NCBI GenBank assembly: GCA_958298945.1
Contig: OY282609.1
Span: 37,235,212 to 37,299,211 of the forward strand
Length of the DNA: 64,000 bases
Origin: Atherix ibis
Lineage: Eukaryota; Arthropoda; Insecta; Diptera; Athericidae
Reading direction: 5' to 3'
The notes under the pieces are model-generated. The model was not told where the DNA came from. It made no database searches and worked only from the letters and a program-made list of their open reading frames with translations. Numbering within the stretch: the stretch's first letter is position 1; each line of letters starts with the position of its first letter. Made by a program: the position numbers and the translations under genes. This document shows positions 49,928 through 62,010 of the stretch, one piece after another.

Positions 49928-52900
49928 CTGTAAAAAGGGAAAAAAACAGTAAAATATTTTTATAATGAGGAGAAAAACAATTACTTTCATAAAAGTTAGA
50001 ACCTCAATGATTATTTAAGCTTGTCTACTCTACTAACTTAATGGACTTATAAACCACAGCAAACGCAATACTAGTTTATAAAATAATATTGAAATATTTA
50101 AGTGTATGTGAGATTGTAAGGAATATCTTTACCCAATAATGCTTTTGCCGAAGTAAAATCATAGTCTTTGCATTCATTTTTAAGAAACAGGAATAGCAGT
50201 AAATGTAAAACAAAAACCTTCGGTTTCAAAGTGACACCCAGTATCGAATATGCTCGTAATATGACAGACAATGGCAAAGAATAAAACTTTGTACATCTCT
50301 CTATAAAAGTTTAAATACAAACAGGTATACTTGTGTATATATGTATGTAGTTTAGATATGCAGTATTGCACGGGCATCACTTCCGGTGACAACGGCATAA
50401 TAATCGTACAGTGAAATAAATTTTGAAATAAGCGGAAACTTAAAGAAAAGCAGTAAAGTGCTGCCTGTCGACTACTATCGTGAAGATTGTTATGGCAAGA
50501 AAGTGACTATTCATTTGAAGGGAGAATCAGAGCAATAAACACATGGACATTTGTGACTATTGTTTCATAGTACAAAGGTAAACCAATCGTATTTTTACTG
50601 GTGTCAATCACTCTGATAAATTTTCTACAAAAAAGAATTTTTTTCTAGAATTTCTCTTTTGTACTCTGTTATCATTCGTGTCTCCCCATTTTTTATGTAG
50701 AATAATCATAGCATACCTTTTGTTCACCTTTTAAATGGAGTTGGGAACATAAAGTAGAAATATGGTAGTAACGATTAACAAGAAAAAGTTGCACGATTAT
50801 TCGTAACAATAAAAAATACCTAAGCAAAATGTCCATTTACAATTTTAAATATTTTACCACAATTCACTTTTAAATTTGAAAAATTATAATGACTTTGATT
50901 TTTAAACTTCTCATCACTTATAAAAAATTATTTTTATAGTTTCATTTTAAAATATTTATTTTATAAGTTTAGTAAGACTAAATATAAAAATGTAAAATAT
51001 ATCAATAAGGATTACAAAATTTTAAAATGAAACGTATAAGATATAACCAATTAGTTTATTCTATTTTAATATTGTGTTCTGCATATAATATTAAGAAAAC
51101 TTTGATTAATGAGCTTATGATAGAATAAGATATCCCAAAAAGTTAAAATATAGTATAAATTAAAAAAATATGATATCCAAACAGCCGCATGTATGCAGAT
51201 CAAACATGATCGAAACAAATAGAAAAGAAAACAAATTGTGAGTTAGGGCAGCATTAAATACTTGTCCGTCCCAAAAATTATGAGTTTTATTGCTATTTCG
51301 GGTATAATTTGGATGGTATGAACGACAACTTTTAAATCAGAAAGTAATCCTTGAATTTGCATAGTTGACAGACAACCGGTAACAACATATTAATAAAAGT
51401 ATGGATCTAATCCTAAAATCCTAATATAATGGTTCTTATATAAAAAAAAATCAATCTAATGATCTCATAATCAATGGCACTAGAACAGGCAACTTGATCT
51501 ATGAATCCTTGCAATTCAGTTGTCCCATAACTCGTACGTTTTACCTTACCATTGTTGGTGCTTTCAAGAGTACTGCAGATTTAAATGCAAATACTGTAGA
51601 CTTTTTGGATATAATCTCCCATCTACAAAGTAATTAAGTGTCCCACCCACCGCAACCTTATTGAGCATAATTTTATCAACGGTCGTGAGTCCGTTCCAAG
51701 ATTTAATTACTAAGTGTGCTTTGGAAATATTCATTCTCATGCAGAGAGAAGGTGAATATTAGTCCAAGATTGTCTTCCCGAATGTGGCTAAGAGTTGTTA
51801 TGTATTGTTTTAACATATTTTAGGAATAAAATGAGAAGCAATTTTTTTTCATCTCGGTTGGATGGTAAGATAAACAAATTTTATTGCGGATGTGAAGTTT
51901 TAAAGGGATGAGTCTGGTATAAAAATCAGATCATCCAGATGACGAGGGAATGGCGGGGCATACTTTACAGAATTATATGCGTTAATTTATAATTCTGTAA
52001 ATTCATCATTAATTTACCATTATCGCCTTCCTACGCAAACATAACAAGAGGAAAATTATGTCACATTTGATTATTCTGGAGACACCTAAGACATGAATTT
52101 CTCCATAGATGAATGATAAGTGGTAAGAGAGGAGGAAGTAGGAAAATTCGGAACGGGAGAAGGAAAAATTGGTGTTTAATGTCGAGAAACGGGAGCTTGC
52201 GAGGGAGGAGGCTTGATGTTGATTAACTCCATCTTTTTAATGCCCTGAAATATCCTTGGCATATCGTTTATGAAATGAAGTAACCCTTTTAGGATTTAAT
52301 GCGTTATTTAATTGCTTGGTGAAGTTGTTCTGTTGAAAGTTGCGTCTGTATAATTCTTGTTCCTCACGGAAACCTACGGACTTGCATCTAAAGTCATACG
52401 TTTTTAGAAGCTGGGTCTAGTAATACTTTTAAAAATTCATTTTGTAGTGATGACTATTGAAAAACACATACTTACGCGTAATTTTTAATAATGATTAAAT
52501 TGTACTACACTCTCTGAAAAAAACGGATGGTGTTCCAAATTGAGCGTATTGTAATACGAGTAGTTCAGGTTTATTAAACTATAAATGTCGATGTAGGTAA
52601 ATAATAACTCTCAATAGAAATTAATGTTTAAACTATTGATGTATCTTTTATTGGCGACTAACTTGAAAAAAATGAGGATGTTGTATTTTTTTCAATAAAT
52701 GATAATATGTATATATATACATTCGCACATATTATGATAACTCATAAGCAAGTAGATACATATATTTAACTGCAAGCATATGCTTGTGTAAAAATATAAC
52801 TGGTTAAAATTTTCTAAAATTTTATATCATAAGCTTAAGATGGAAGTTTAGCTCTTCTTAAAGTCTTCATCTTAAAATGCACAAATCAGACCATCAGCCG

Positions 52901-54720
52901 ACGGGTCAATTTTATGGCAATGGTTCATGAATTTGCTCATATGCGATAAGATCATTAATCAAGCGAAATAAATGGATGATATGGAAATAGCGAAAGGTTT
53001 CAAAAAGTCATTCAACACAATTGGAACTTTTATTTATTTATTTGGTCCTTTTTTAAAGATGTTTTAACTTCGTCTTTTATGCTACATCTTAGCCCTTTTA
53101 TGGTTATCTTCCACATCGTGGTCTTTTCATTTCTGCTTGCACTTTACTGAACACTCAGAACATCAGAATTTCTTTGGATAAATTGAAAAGCTATTTCACA
53201 CACAGAATAAATTTGTACACTCTCGGGTGAACTAAGGGAGTGTAGCTTAGCACCTAGAATAGTAGTAATTTAGTATGTACAGAATTGCATTGGTATCCTG
53301 ATGACTAAAATAGAAACTGTTTGCTACAATACAATTTCTTAAATTTTATGTTGAGATTCACTTGAAATATAAATGGAATCGTTTGATTTCATGTTATGGG
53401 TTTCGAACCCTATCTACCAATTGCCTAATTCTTCCGATAGCAATAATTTTCCAGCAACCCAATCAAGTAAACGTCTTTAGACGGCAAATCGATTTATCGC
53501 TGGACCGACTAATTTGAGGGTTGACAATGACTATGTCTTCTAGATCTGTTGGAGCTTATCCAAAAATAAAATAAATACGACTAAGTAGAAAAACACTTCA
53601 GATATTTTACTGGTTGGCAGCTTTTCCTTAGTAGGAGGAAAAATTAGCACAAGTGGAAATGGAGAAAAACTCTGTTCAGCCAGAAGTATCAAGAATAAAA
53701 GATGAAAACTGGAAAGGAAATGCAGCAGTCATGAAGGTAGAGACGTTTTACCTTAAGCCATAACTAAAACTAAAAGAATGACAGAATGGTTACAGCAAAT
53801 TCCAAATAAACATTGGTTAAGAAATAAATTCAACTTAAAATGGTCCGATCCTGGAAATCAACATTTATCGATGTGCACACCTTTACTATTTCGAACATTC
53901 CCAATAGTAGCAAGATATTCATTTGCACAAAAAAGACAAATTTATAAAACTACTTTAGCAATCTGTTGATATATCCGTATGCACATGAACACGAAGAATT
54001 TAGTTGGATGTATTTTCCCGTCTGGTAGGAATGGTATATAAGAGTAATTTCAAATTCAAGCATTCTAGCCAAAAAATTATAAAAAGTATTATACTTAAGT
54101 GGAGGAATAACCAATATCTACTTTTATTTGTTATAAGGCATTTGAGTTGTTGGTTAACTGGGAAAAAAATTGTAATGAGATCTCTGGAGGGAAATTTGCC
54201 AACAAGCATAAACCGTAGCAAATTACTTTTAATCAAAAAAAAAAAACAGAGTTACTTTATCCTTTCATTGGTGAATGCATATCAATTTATAAAAAAATAA
54301 GAACTACTTACATGTGTATTTATATTTCGAGCTAATAAATTTTTTTAAACAGTTTGATCCATTGTAAGAAAGTAGGAGGTTATTTATTGGGGATCTGTTA
54401 ATGATATTTCTGCCCGTTCTTTTTACAATCTCTCAAAGGTATTTTCCAGACAGATAAATTTAGTATTATTATTATTATTGACTGACAATTTTTTCCCTTT
54501 AAAATCAAATATCGAAATAATATTTTTATTTTTAATTAAAATACAACTTCACCGACAATTGTACAATATATGTGTAGTCGTAGATGATGGCTTTTTCGGA
54601 TTTTATTCGACACTTTTCTTCGCCAATTCAGTTTAGTTCAATTGGATTGTTTAACTTTGCCTTATAAGTACGTGTACATGTTCATTATGAAGCTGTTGCT
54701 TGAGTGGTATTTGCCTTGAT
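49928..54720. other. DNA upstream of the visible ZnT exons
   Basis: Probably further intron of the ZnT gene, since the exon at 49839-49927 begins with an acceptor. No 5' exon could be identified. A block near 51950-52260 is less AT-rich, with a Gly/Arg/Lys-rich open stretch (MISGKRGGSRKIRNGRRKNW) that vaguely resembles a non-LTR C-terminus. It is not called. Confidence 0.4.
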
Positions 54721-55016
54721 CTACTTATTTATTTGCTCATTTTCGCTTCTTTCATTTTCTTTATACTTTGACCAGATAATATGGCTCCAATTTTCCTCTG
54801 TAAAAGAAAAGTTAAAATAAATGCGCCTATGCACAGGTGATGTCTAAAGCAGATTCGAGTATCTTTTGAATTTTCTTTTGCAAGCACACAAGCGGAACAA
54901 CTATAAATAGATAGTTCTACTATTAGCATCAGCTTAAACTCTCCGGAAACTAATAAAATTAAAGAAAATGGTCCACGCTCGTCTTCAGAATATTGACTTT
55001 TTTGGGCCATAGACAA
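54721..55016 (-). other. Weak gene candidate on the minus strand
   Basis: An open frame runs from 55016 to 54729 (MSMAQKSQYSEDERGPFSLI...). Inside it, a good acceptor (TTTTAACTTTTCTTTTACAG) precedes 54797. In another frame the block 54797-54721 reads ENWSHIIWSKYKENERSENE, then QINK and TAG. This could be a terminal exon, but no convincing donor joins the two parts and no family is recognised. It may be chance. Confidence 0.15.
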
Positions 55017-56169
55017 CTACTTATACAATATATGTTAGGTTAGAGGAAAACTTCTTTGATTTAGCAGGTTTTCTTTTCTTATTTCTTATCCTTTTACTTC
55101 TACTATTGCAGTTTTACAAAAAACATTTCTTTACAATATCTTTTCTTCTATATGTTACTCAAACTTACACTTCATTGGAATTCATTTTCAAATAAACGTA
55201 TAAAATGGTTGACAAAAGGTTACTATACAGTCTTAAACATCCAATATTTGAATTTATTCTTCCATGGTACATTTCGGTTTTTCTTAAATTTTTATTTTCC
55301 ATAAATACATAAAAAAAATATTTTCTAAATCTTTCATTTTGATTATATGGTATTGTTTAAATTTATTAATTTGAATATTTTCAAATATTCAATTTTATTG
55401 ATTTGAATATTTTCAGGAATAATAAAAATTTTAAATGTAAAAAACATTTTCGTAGTCTTAAGATTCAAATAAATCTTTTTTACGCTTTATTTTAAATTGA
55501 GTTATTATTTATTTATGAGATTCACGACATAGAGGTTATGGAAAATATTGGCTATTGAAGTTGGGCAAAGAAGTAAATACTACATTTCAGCGAGGAAATT
55601 TATTTAGTTTTTGTTTTTAAAAAAATATGTTAGACCAATCAGGTTAGAGTATTATGGTTGATTTATTTTGCTAGGTTTACTGAGTAGTAAAAGGAATAGC
55701 TGTTTTTACAAAAAGTGGACAAAATAGGTCTTATTATCAGCTACTTACCAACCATTAGCAAAATCCATGAATTCCTTATCACAAATTTGGCTTTCGATCA
55801 AAATACTTTTGTGCAGACATATCACATGCCTGTAATTGCATGTGGCATACTGGACTGCTCCTGAACTTTACAATCATACTTTAAGCAATGTATTTTTTTA
55901 AAAGCCGTTAATGCTAACTACTCTGAAATGGCTAACTACTACAGCTGGTGATCTTTAAATCTGAATTCTTGGTTCATTTTTTTAATATTGTTTGCATGTA
56001 CGATGTCCAAACTAATTCAAAAACTATAACAGACATCCAATACGGATAAAGCAGTTATACTTACGTCACATTCAAACTCTGAGAAGAGTATTTATATTAC
56101 CTTCATGCCCAGTCAACCATAAACTTATAAGTAACAAACTATGCTGTCTGATATTATCTTAGATTAAAG
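55017..56169. other. AT-rich non-coding DNA
   Basis: Nothing recognised. A short palindromic AT stretch lies near 55365-55425. Confidence 0.5.
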
Positions 56170-56760
56170 AATACCTAAGAGTAATATACTTCATCTTTGA
56201 CAGTGTATTACTTTGACGTTTCAAATGACTATGTTGTCATTTATATTAGTTTATAATTTGCTAAAGCTACCATTTAACTTTGGAGAACTAATATAGTGTC
56301 TAGTAGTAAAAATTTATTATAAACATTTGTGTTCTAGTCGTCATACATTCCGCGTGAACTGTGTGAAACTTATGATCGAAATGGGCATCTTACCGTGATC
56401 ATAATTCAATATCTAATCAAGAATTCAAAAAAAACTGCTTGGTCGAACAAAAATATTGTGGTTCTAGCTCAAAGTGTGCGTGAAGACCATAACCTCTCAA
56501 TTCCACCTCATTCAGAAGAATTCTGCAACTTCTACGTGGTGAATATTGCAAAAAGACTAAAATCTTCTTTCACATCAATTTCATTGATTTCTTTGCGTAT
56601 GTTTTTATCAAATTGTTCAAATATCTCTCGAAATAATGTGGTCAAGAAAGATTTTCTTTGTAAGCATTTTCTTTGTAATGTGTATAGTGTCTGCCATGAC
56701 GCCGTTTTATTGAACCAATATATGGGTGAAAAAGATTTGTAGTTACTCCCTAAATAACTT
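56170..56760 (+). mobile_element. DUF4817-type transposon relic, copy 5
   Basis: The 5' flank at 56195-56285 (CTTTGACAGTGTATTACTTT...AAAGCTACCATTTAA) matches the flank of copy 4 at about 47420-47505. The HTH region is well kept at 56440-56520: NKNIVVLAQSVREDHNLSIP, then PHSEE, matching the family pattern ENxxxVxxSVxExPxxSIxxRSQ. L.GEYCKKTKI (WRIL.KDL position) follows in a shifted frame. The catalytic core is missing, so this copy is truncated or replaced after about 56600. Confidence 0.6.
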
Positions 56761-59035
56761 ACCAGCCATCGTAAGAGCAGTACCAGTATTGTTCTACGAT
56801 TAGTACTAAACAATGACACCACTTGTCTAAACACTGCAACCCACGCAGTCACTCTACAAAAGTGAATTGGCTGTGGCCGCTCCCAGAAGCAGCTATTTTG
56901 CTTATTAAAATCACAATTTTCTGTAATGATCAGGATCTTTTCGATTTAGCTCTAAAACATTTACGCACTTTATTGGCGGGGTACGTATGATCGCTTGGAC
57001 AAAGTTCCTGTTTTTATCCATGTATAAATGTAACGATATGACCTTTTCGGCACTACGTGTACACAAATATTCTCGATCGAGCGTCAAGTCAAATTTGAAG
57101 ACTTATTATTCCGACCCAATTTTTGACATAATTTTGAGAGCGGCACAGTAATTGGAGAATTTTTTTTTCTAAAATATTCTTATAATAATTACACGTTTTT
57201 GAACATTATAACACTCCATAATAATTTCGCTTCGTCAATTCTTAATTTAAGAACACAATTGCGACGACAATGACAAACAAAATAAATTTGTCGTCGCAAA
57301 AATTTTAAATCCATTACAATCTTATGGGAATTTACAAAATTCGGCCGACAACGACAAACGATTTTATCGTCGAACTAGACCTTGTTTTAATATTGCCGTT
57401 CTTGCTGTAGTACTGCCACACATTTCACTGTTTGGTTATGTTGTAGAATTGTTGTTTGACAATTGAAATTGGAATAGAAATAAGGTAAGTGAATACATTA
57501 TTTTTAGTTATATTAAATCTTGAAATAAACAAAATTTATAAATAATAAACGGTTAGTTTTTTTTCAAAAAAAGTGCAATGTTTTTAAGAATAAATTATTG
57601 AGGCTCTAGGGGAACGCGAACTCTTCGGATTCTAATCAGATTATATTTTCTTTCTCGTTATAATTGTGTTTGATTTGTTGAATAGAGCGAGATTCTAGAA
57701 CAATTTTATTTAGTGTCACCAGTTCTCATCGGAATTGTTTTCGGGTTCATTAGTAATTAACATTAACAGAAGAATCAAAACGATTGGTTATAAAACATTT
57801 TAAATTTTATTTGTTATTATATTATATTCGATTTCATTTATTTTGTTTTAAAACATAAAGAACATAATGTACAAGTCTACTGTTAAATATAAATTTCAAT
57901 ACGTTAAAAAAGATTTGGAAGTGTACAATTAGTTAAGTATATATGGCATACATATTCAGCTATGTTTCTAACTGTTGTTTTGGTTAGTCGCGAAAAATAT
58001 TTTAGCTATTTCAACTGTCTCTGCACCCACTTTTAAAAAACGTTTTATATTCAAATAAAATATCAAAAAATAAAATGTAAAGATACGAATAATTTACTGT
58101 TTTATTATCTAAATAATTATATTTACAGATTTTACGTGATCTTTTAGCATTCAAGATGAGTTGTAATCTCTAGGAAATGTAATTCAATAGAAGTTCTACT
58201 TAGACAAAAATACGAACAAATTGATTATTCTGAGAACAAGTAATCAACAATATTTTTTAATGAGGATAATATAATTTGAGTATAAATACTATAGTACTAA
58301 ATATGTTTGTTTAAATTAATTCCTAAAAAGAAACATATTTCTTAGACGTTAACTGATCAATTTATTGTTGTAAAATTTTTTACCTATGGGATTGAATGGT
58401 GTTAATATTATTCTAAACTGGAATTTACTTTTCTCAGATATAATGGGTAATTTATTAGATTTTTCTTGGAACGATATAATTTTTAATTGACCTAAAAAAA
58501 TTAATTTAATTATTATTAAGCTCTAGATTTAAGTCTTATGAGTAATAATTTTCTTACTTACAGGATAAACAGCTACCAAAAATAAAATATCTACCAAAGA
58601 ATATAACAGACTATGGACAATTAAGATACACTTTTCTATGCGAATATTTGCGTCAGTTAATATTAAGCTGACAATGGGAGTGTTTTGAAAATAAGCATCG
58701 TGTGAGTAAGTCTTTAACAGTGATTGTATCAGTATGTATGTGTATACAAGTTTAGAAAAAGATAATATTTTTGATGAGCTACCACTGTTTATTAATATTT
58801 AACATAAATGTTAAACTAATTTTAAAAATTCTTGCAACTCTAAATAAAATGATATAGAGTAAAACAATTTTGTTTAAAGAAAAGCGCCTAAAGTTTTTTC
58901 AAGTTCGGAGTAATCCTGTCGATAGAAATTGAAAAATAAGTCTAGAAATAAAGATTAATTTTATATTTATTGGCTGTTGATGAAAATACTGAAAGTGGCG
59001 CAAACTCTGAACGGAAGCGTAAATCGACCAAAAAT
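56761..59035. other. AT-rich DNA with a structured GC-richer block
   Basis: No gene supported. The block 57240-57420 contains the palindrome at 57259-57299 and a related CGACAACGACAAACGATTTT motif. A GTAAGT-like donor follows at about 57485. Confidence 0.45.
57259..57299. repeat. 12-base perfect inverted repeat, CGACGACA type
   Basis: TTGCGACGACAA (57259-57270) and TTGTCGTCGCAA (57288-57299) flank 17 bases. A related GACAACGACAAAC and a TCGTTTGTCG-like partner lie at 57350-57385. GC-rich arms are unusual in this background. The block may be a transposon end or a regulatory site. No function is claimed. Confidence 0.55.
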
Positions 59036-59454
59036 GATTATAATAATAATAATAATAATAATAGCCTTTATTTAACAATCTTAGAAAAAAGTAACTATCA
59101 CTTATGTTAATTGACACCGGTTTTGAGATTGTCTTGCGTTTTCGCAAAGGCCTCCCCTAGAGCTTGCCACACTTTCCGGTCCTGAGTCGTCCTCTTCCAA
59201 GTAGCACCGGCTATTTTCCGAATATCGTCCTCCCATCTCAGAATCTGCCTCCCTTTCTTTCTTTTATTTTGTCTTGGACACCATTCGGTTGCATCCTTAG
59301 CCCATTTTTCTTGTTTACTCCTCATCATATGACCTGCCCAACTCCATTTTAGTTTTCTTATGCAGTATGTTACATCGTTAATTTTAGTTTGGTTACGTAA
59401 TGTTCCTAGTTTTACTTTGTCTCTTAACTTGACTTTGAGCATACTTCGCTCCAT
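59036..59454 (-). mobile_element. RTE-type non-LTR element, C-terminal coding part and 3' tail
   Basis: The minus-strand frame reads ...TWSLTKQNLHKLETCQPSME and continues as MERSMLKVKLRDKVKLGTLR, then LKWSWAGHMMRSKQEKWAKD, GRQILRWEDDIRKIAGATWK and TTQDRKVWQALGEAFAK to a stop near 59107. This is the conserved C-terminal part of RTE-clade polyproteins (RSML, AGH, RWxDD.. motifs). The element ends in TTTAAATAAAGGC followed by about nine TAT/ATT units (59036-59066), the simple-repeat 3' tail typical of RTE elements. About 120-130 residues that normally precede TWSLTK are deleted between this part and the RT core. Confidence 0.85.
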
Positions 59455-59525
59455 GCTGGGTTGACAGGTTTCTAGTTTGTGTAAGTTTTGTTTTGTTAGA
59501 CTCCAAGTTTGGAGTCTCCATGCTG

Positions 59526-60545
59526 TTACTCTATTTTGTTGCCGTTGACTGTAATGGTGATTTTGTCGGAATTAGTCATTACTTTGGTTTTTGTATTATT
59601 CATGGAGAGTCCGACTTTATCGCTTTCGTACACCAACTGTTCAAGCATTGCTTGCAGGCTTCTAGGGTCTTCAGAGATTAGAATTAGATCATATTGACTC
59701 CATTCGAGACGTCTAAATATATATTCAAGCACCGCCGAGAAAAGTTTGGGTGATAGTGGGTCTCCCTGTCGGACTCCTCTTTTTATAGGGAAGTATACAC
59801 CTACTCTTTCTGTTCTTATTTTCGCTTTCATGTTCTTGTATATATTTTTAACAATTTGTATGTACTTGTTTTCAACCCCTTGTGTTGTAAGCGCTTCCCA
59901 TATTTTTGTATGTTTTAATGAGTCGAAAGCTTTATTATAGTCTACAAACGCCAAATAGTAATTGATACCATATTCTGTACATTTCTGGATAACTTGTTTT
60001 ATGGTGTGTATGTGGTCGATTGTTAAAAAGTCCTTGCGAAAGCCTGCTTGTTCTCTGGGTTGGTTTTCATCCAAAGTCTTTGTTAAACGATTCAACAGTA
60101 TTTTGGAAAAGATTTTATATACGTTCGACATCAGGCTGATGGGTCTGTAGTTAGTTATGTTGTCTTTATTTCCCTTTTTATGTAGTAGTATTATAGTTGA
60201 CGTGGTCCACTGGTGAGGTATACATTCTGTCTCAAAAATTTGGTTAAATAAATCTGTGATAGTGTCTACTATAACATCAGATGTTCCTATCATAATTTCG
60301 TTAGATATGCCATCTTCTCCTGGTGCTTTGCCTCTTTTTTGAGATTTAATAGCTTTTTCTACTTCTTCTTTCAGTATACTTGGAATTTCTTCGTTATTAT
60401 TTGTATCGTTTTCAGTTAGTTGGTGGATTTCGTCTGGTGTTTTGTCGTTGTCGTATAGCTCACGGTAGTAATCCGTGGCTATGTCTAATATTTCGATTCT
60501 ATCGGTCTTCTTTCTCTTATGATTATCTACTCGTAAATAAATGGC
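59526..60545 (-). mobile_element. RTE-type reverse transcriptase, open but missing the catalytic FADD segment
   Basis: A continuous frame on the minus strand from about 60545 to 59526. It begins without a Met (VDNHKRKKTDRIEILDIATD, YYRELYDND), then EKAIKSQKRGKAPGEDGISN. The Met-started part of 255 residues (60293 down) contains HKKGNKDNITNYRPISLMSN, REQAGFRK, YYLAFVDYNKAFDSL with the first catalytic Asp, and IKRGVRQGDPLSPKLFSAVL. It should then reach the FADD catalytic box. Instead RRLEW is followed directly by SQYDLILISEDPRSLQAMLE, so about 20 residues including the first Asp of FADD are deleted. The frame is preserved. The 5' endonuclease domain is absent (5' truncation). Not catalytically competent. 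Confidence 0.9.
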
Positions 60546-60869
60546 GCTACATTTAGTAAAGTCGTCAAAATTTTGTATTAATAAAGTTGCACAAATTGAA
60601 AATTATTTCAAGAATATCTCTCTATTTTGTCGGAATACCTAATATTTAATAATCAAAATTAATCTTTATTTTAAACAGATAACATACAGAATACACCTTT
60701 TTTTTCATTTGATTCTTAAGCTAATAAGAAAAAACAAGAAACATCAATTTTAAATATAATAGAAATATAAAAAATAGTAAAGATATAAATCCATGTTAGG
60801 AAATACAATTTTTTTAAAAAATTGTTAATTTCAAAACTAAGTTACGATTTTTGTTATTGTGGTAAGGTC

Positions 60870-61300
60870 TCTAATACAAGAGACAGAGGCCATTCTGTAG
60901 CGCCACGATCATGAAACCATTTAGCGACTTCATGAGACCATTCTGTAGCGCCACGATCATGAAACCATTTAGCGACTTCATGAGACCGTGTAGGTTTGCA
61001 TTACAAGGTTTTTTAATGAAACTGGTTGATGGGTATTTGGAGGAAAAATTCAGACATTATTAAATTTGGTGGCATATATTAAAATTTTAAGAAGGAGCTA
61101 CACAATAGAAAATTCTGCGTTATGTGGCATTCATGTAGTTGAACACCACAGGAATGGAATGAAGGACAAGATTGGTTACCAAAGAGGAAATCATGCGTAA
61201 ATGAGGTATGCCCAATTAGAATTCTGAGAAGTTTCCTTGCCCAGAATTTTGGAATGATTGTTGAGTAGACTGGTTTTGCAATGTTAGTCCTAATGACCTA
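60870..61300 (-). mobile_element. Family-A non-LTR retrotransposon 3' copy D
   Basis: The minus strand reads NIAKPVYSTIIPKFWARKLL, then RILIGHTSFTHDFLFGNQS and FHSCGVQL, closely matching NIVKPVYTTNIPIFWARKLL of the long plus-strand copy at 8980-9140. At DNA level TTCTGGGCAAGGAAACTTCT is identical in both. The 3' tail follows at 60890-60985 as two 48-base direct repeats. The RT is absent. It abuts the Helitron relic. Confidence 0.75.
60890..60985. repeat. Tandem duplication of a 48-base unit
   Basis: CCATTCTGTAGCGCCACGAT...TTCATGAGA occurs at 60890-60937 and again, identical, at 60938-60985. The unit corresponds to the 3' tail that is single in the copies at 40.6 and 30.35 kb. On the minus strand it could also be read as a 16-residue peptide repeat (SHEVAKWFHDRGATEW), but nothing supports translation. 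Confidence 0.95.
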
Positions 61301-61369
61301 AATATAGCTACACTATCTAATATCTGGTACGCGACGCTCCCGCACTCAATGAATAAAACATATGCGTTT

Positions 61370-62010
61370 TTATATTTAGTTGAAAAAGTCTTTATTTCAA
61401 TGCAAGTGGATCTACCATATTTTTGACTTTTCCATTTAGTGCAAAACGAACAAATCTTTTAACGTTCCTATTCTAGAGTAAGCAACGTATAGTTGACCAT
61501 GGACTAAGCAAGCATTTTCTAAATTCAATCCAGCAACACGATTGTCCTTTGGCTTTGTCGATTGTAATTGCGAATGCTTGAAACTATAGTCGCTTGAAAT
61601 TGAAGGGAAAATTTAGGGGAATCATTCGAATGTGCGGAATCTTAACATCTTATCCTTTATATTTAGGGCTGATAATTATTGCTTCTATTAAAATTTGCAT
61701 TAATTTTCTTGACGGCAGGTCTGGTTCCGTTCAACAGCCGCGGCGGATCAACATTTCGAAGGAGAATGATTGGTGCACCAATTTTCAAAATTAACATGTG
61801 CGGCGGTGTTATAAATGCCTCCAATGAATTTAGAAGTTCTATTGGATAATTTACAGCGTGATCCATATCTGTAACTTTGTCAAAAGATTTGCATTTCGTT
61901 GGCTCTCCAGGAAATTTCAATTGAATCCGATTATTTATTTTGTTAACGCCATCATTCTTTGAAGCTAAGATTGCCCTGCCCGTCCGCAAAGCCATTATTT
62001 ATACATGAAT
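61370..62010 (-). mobile_element. Helitron relic, C-terminal part of Pif1-like helicase
   Basis: The minus strand from 61995 reads RTGRAILASKNDGVNKINNR, then IQLKFPGEPTKCKSFDKV, MDHAVNYPIELLNSLE, PPHMLILKIGAPIILLRNVD and PPRLLNGTR: the C-terminal half of the Helitron RepHel helicase (ILLRN and LxNGTR are characteristic). After a damaged stretch it resumes near 61575 with FAITIDKAKGQS (helicase motif V) and near 61520 with ENACLVHGQLYVAYSRI (motif VI, QLYVAxSR) and LKDLFVLH, then a stop. The first part is an open 110-codon frame. Frameshifts separate the rest. The Rep domain and N-terminal helicase motifs are missing, and no CTRR 3' end was identified. Confidence 0.85.

Noticed and set aside
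50180..50398. Minus-strand frame MPLSPEVMPVQYCISK... as a possible ZnT first exon
   Set aside because: No usable donor with the required phase after the plausible N-terminus, and the shared TGCAGTATTGCACGG with about 2299 suggests a repeat instead.
51950..52270. Gly/Arg/Lys-rich open stretch recalling an RTE C-terminus
   Set aside because: Low-complexity purine-rich sequence gives such peptides by chance, and no other motif is near.
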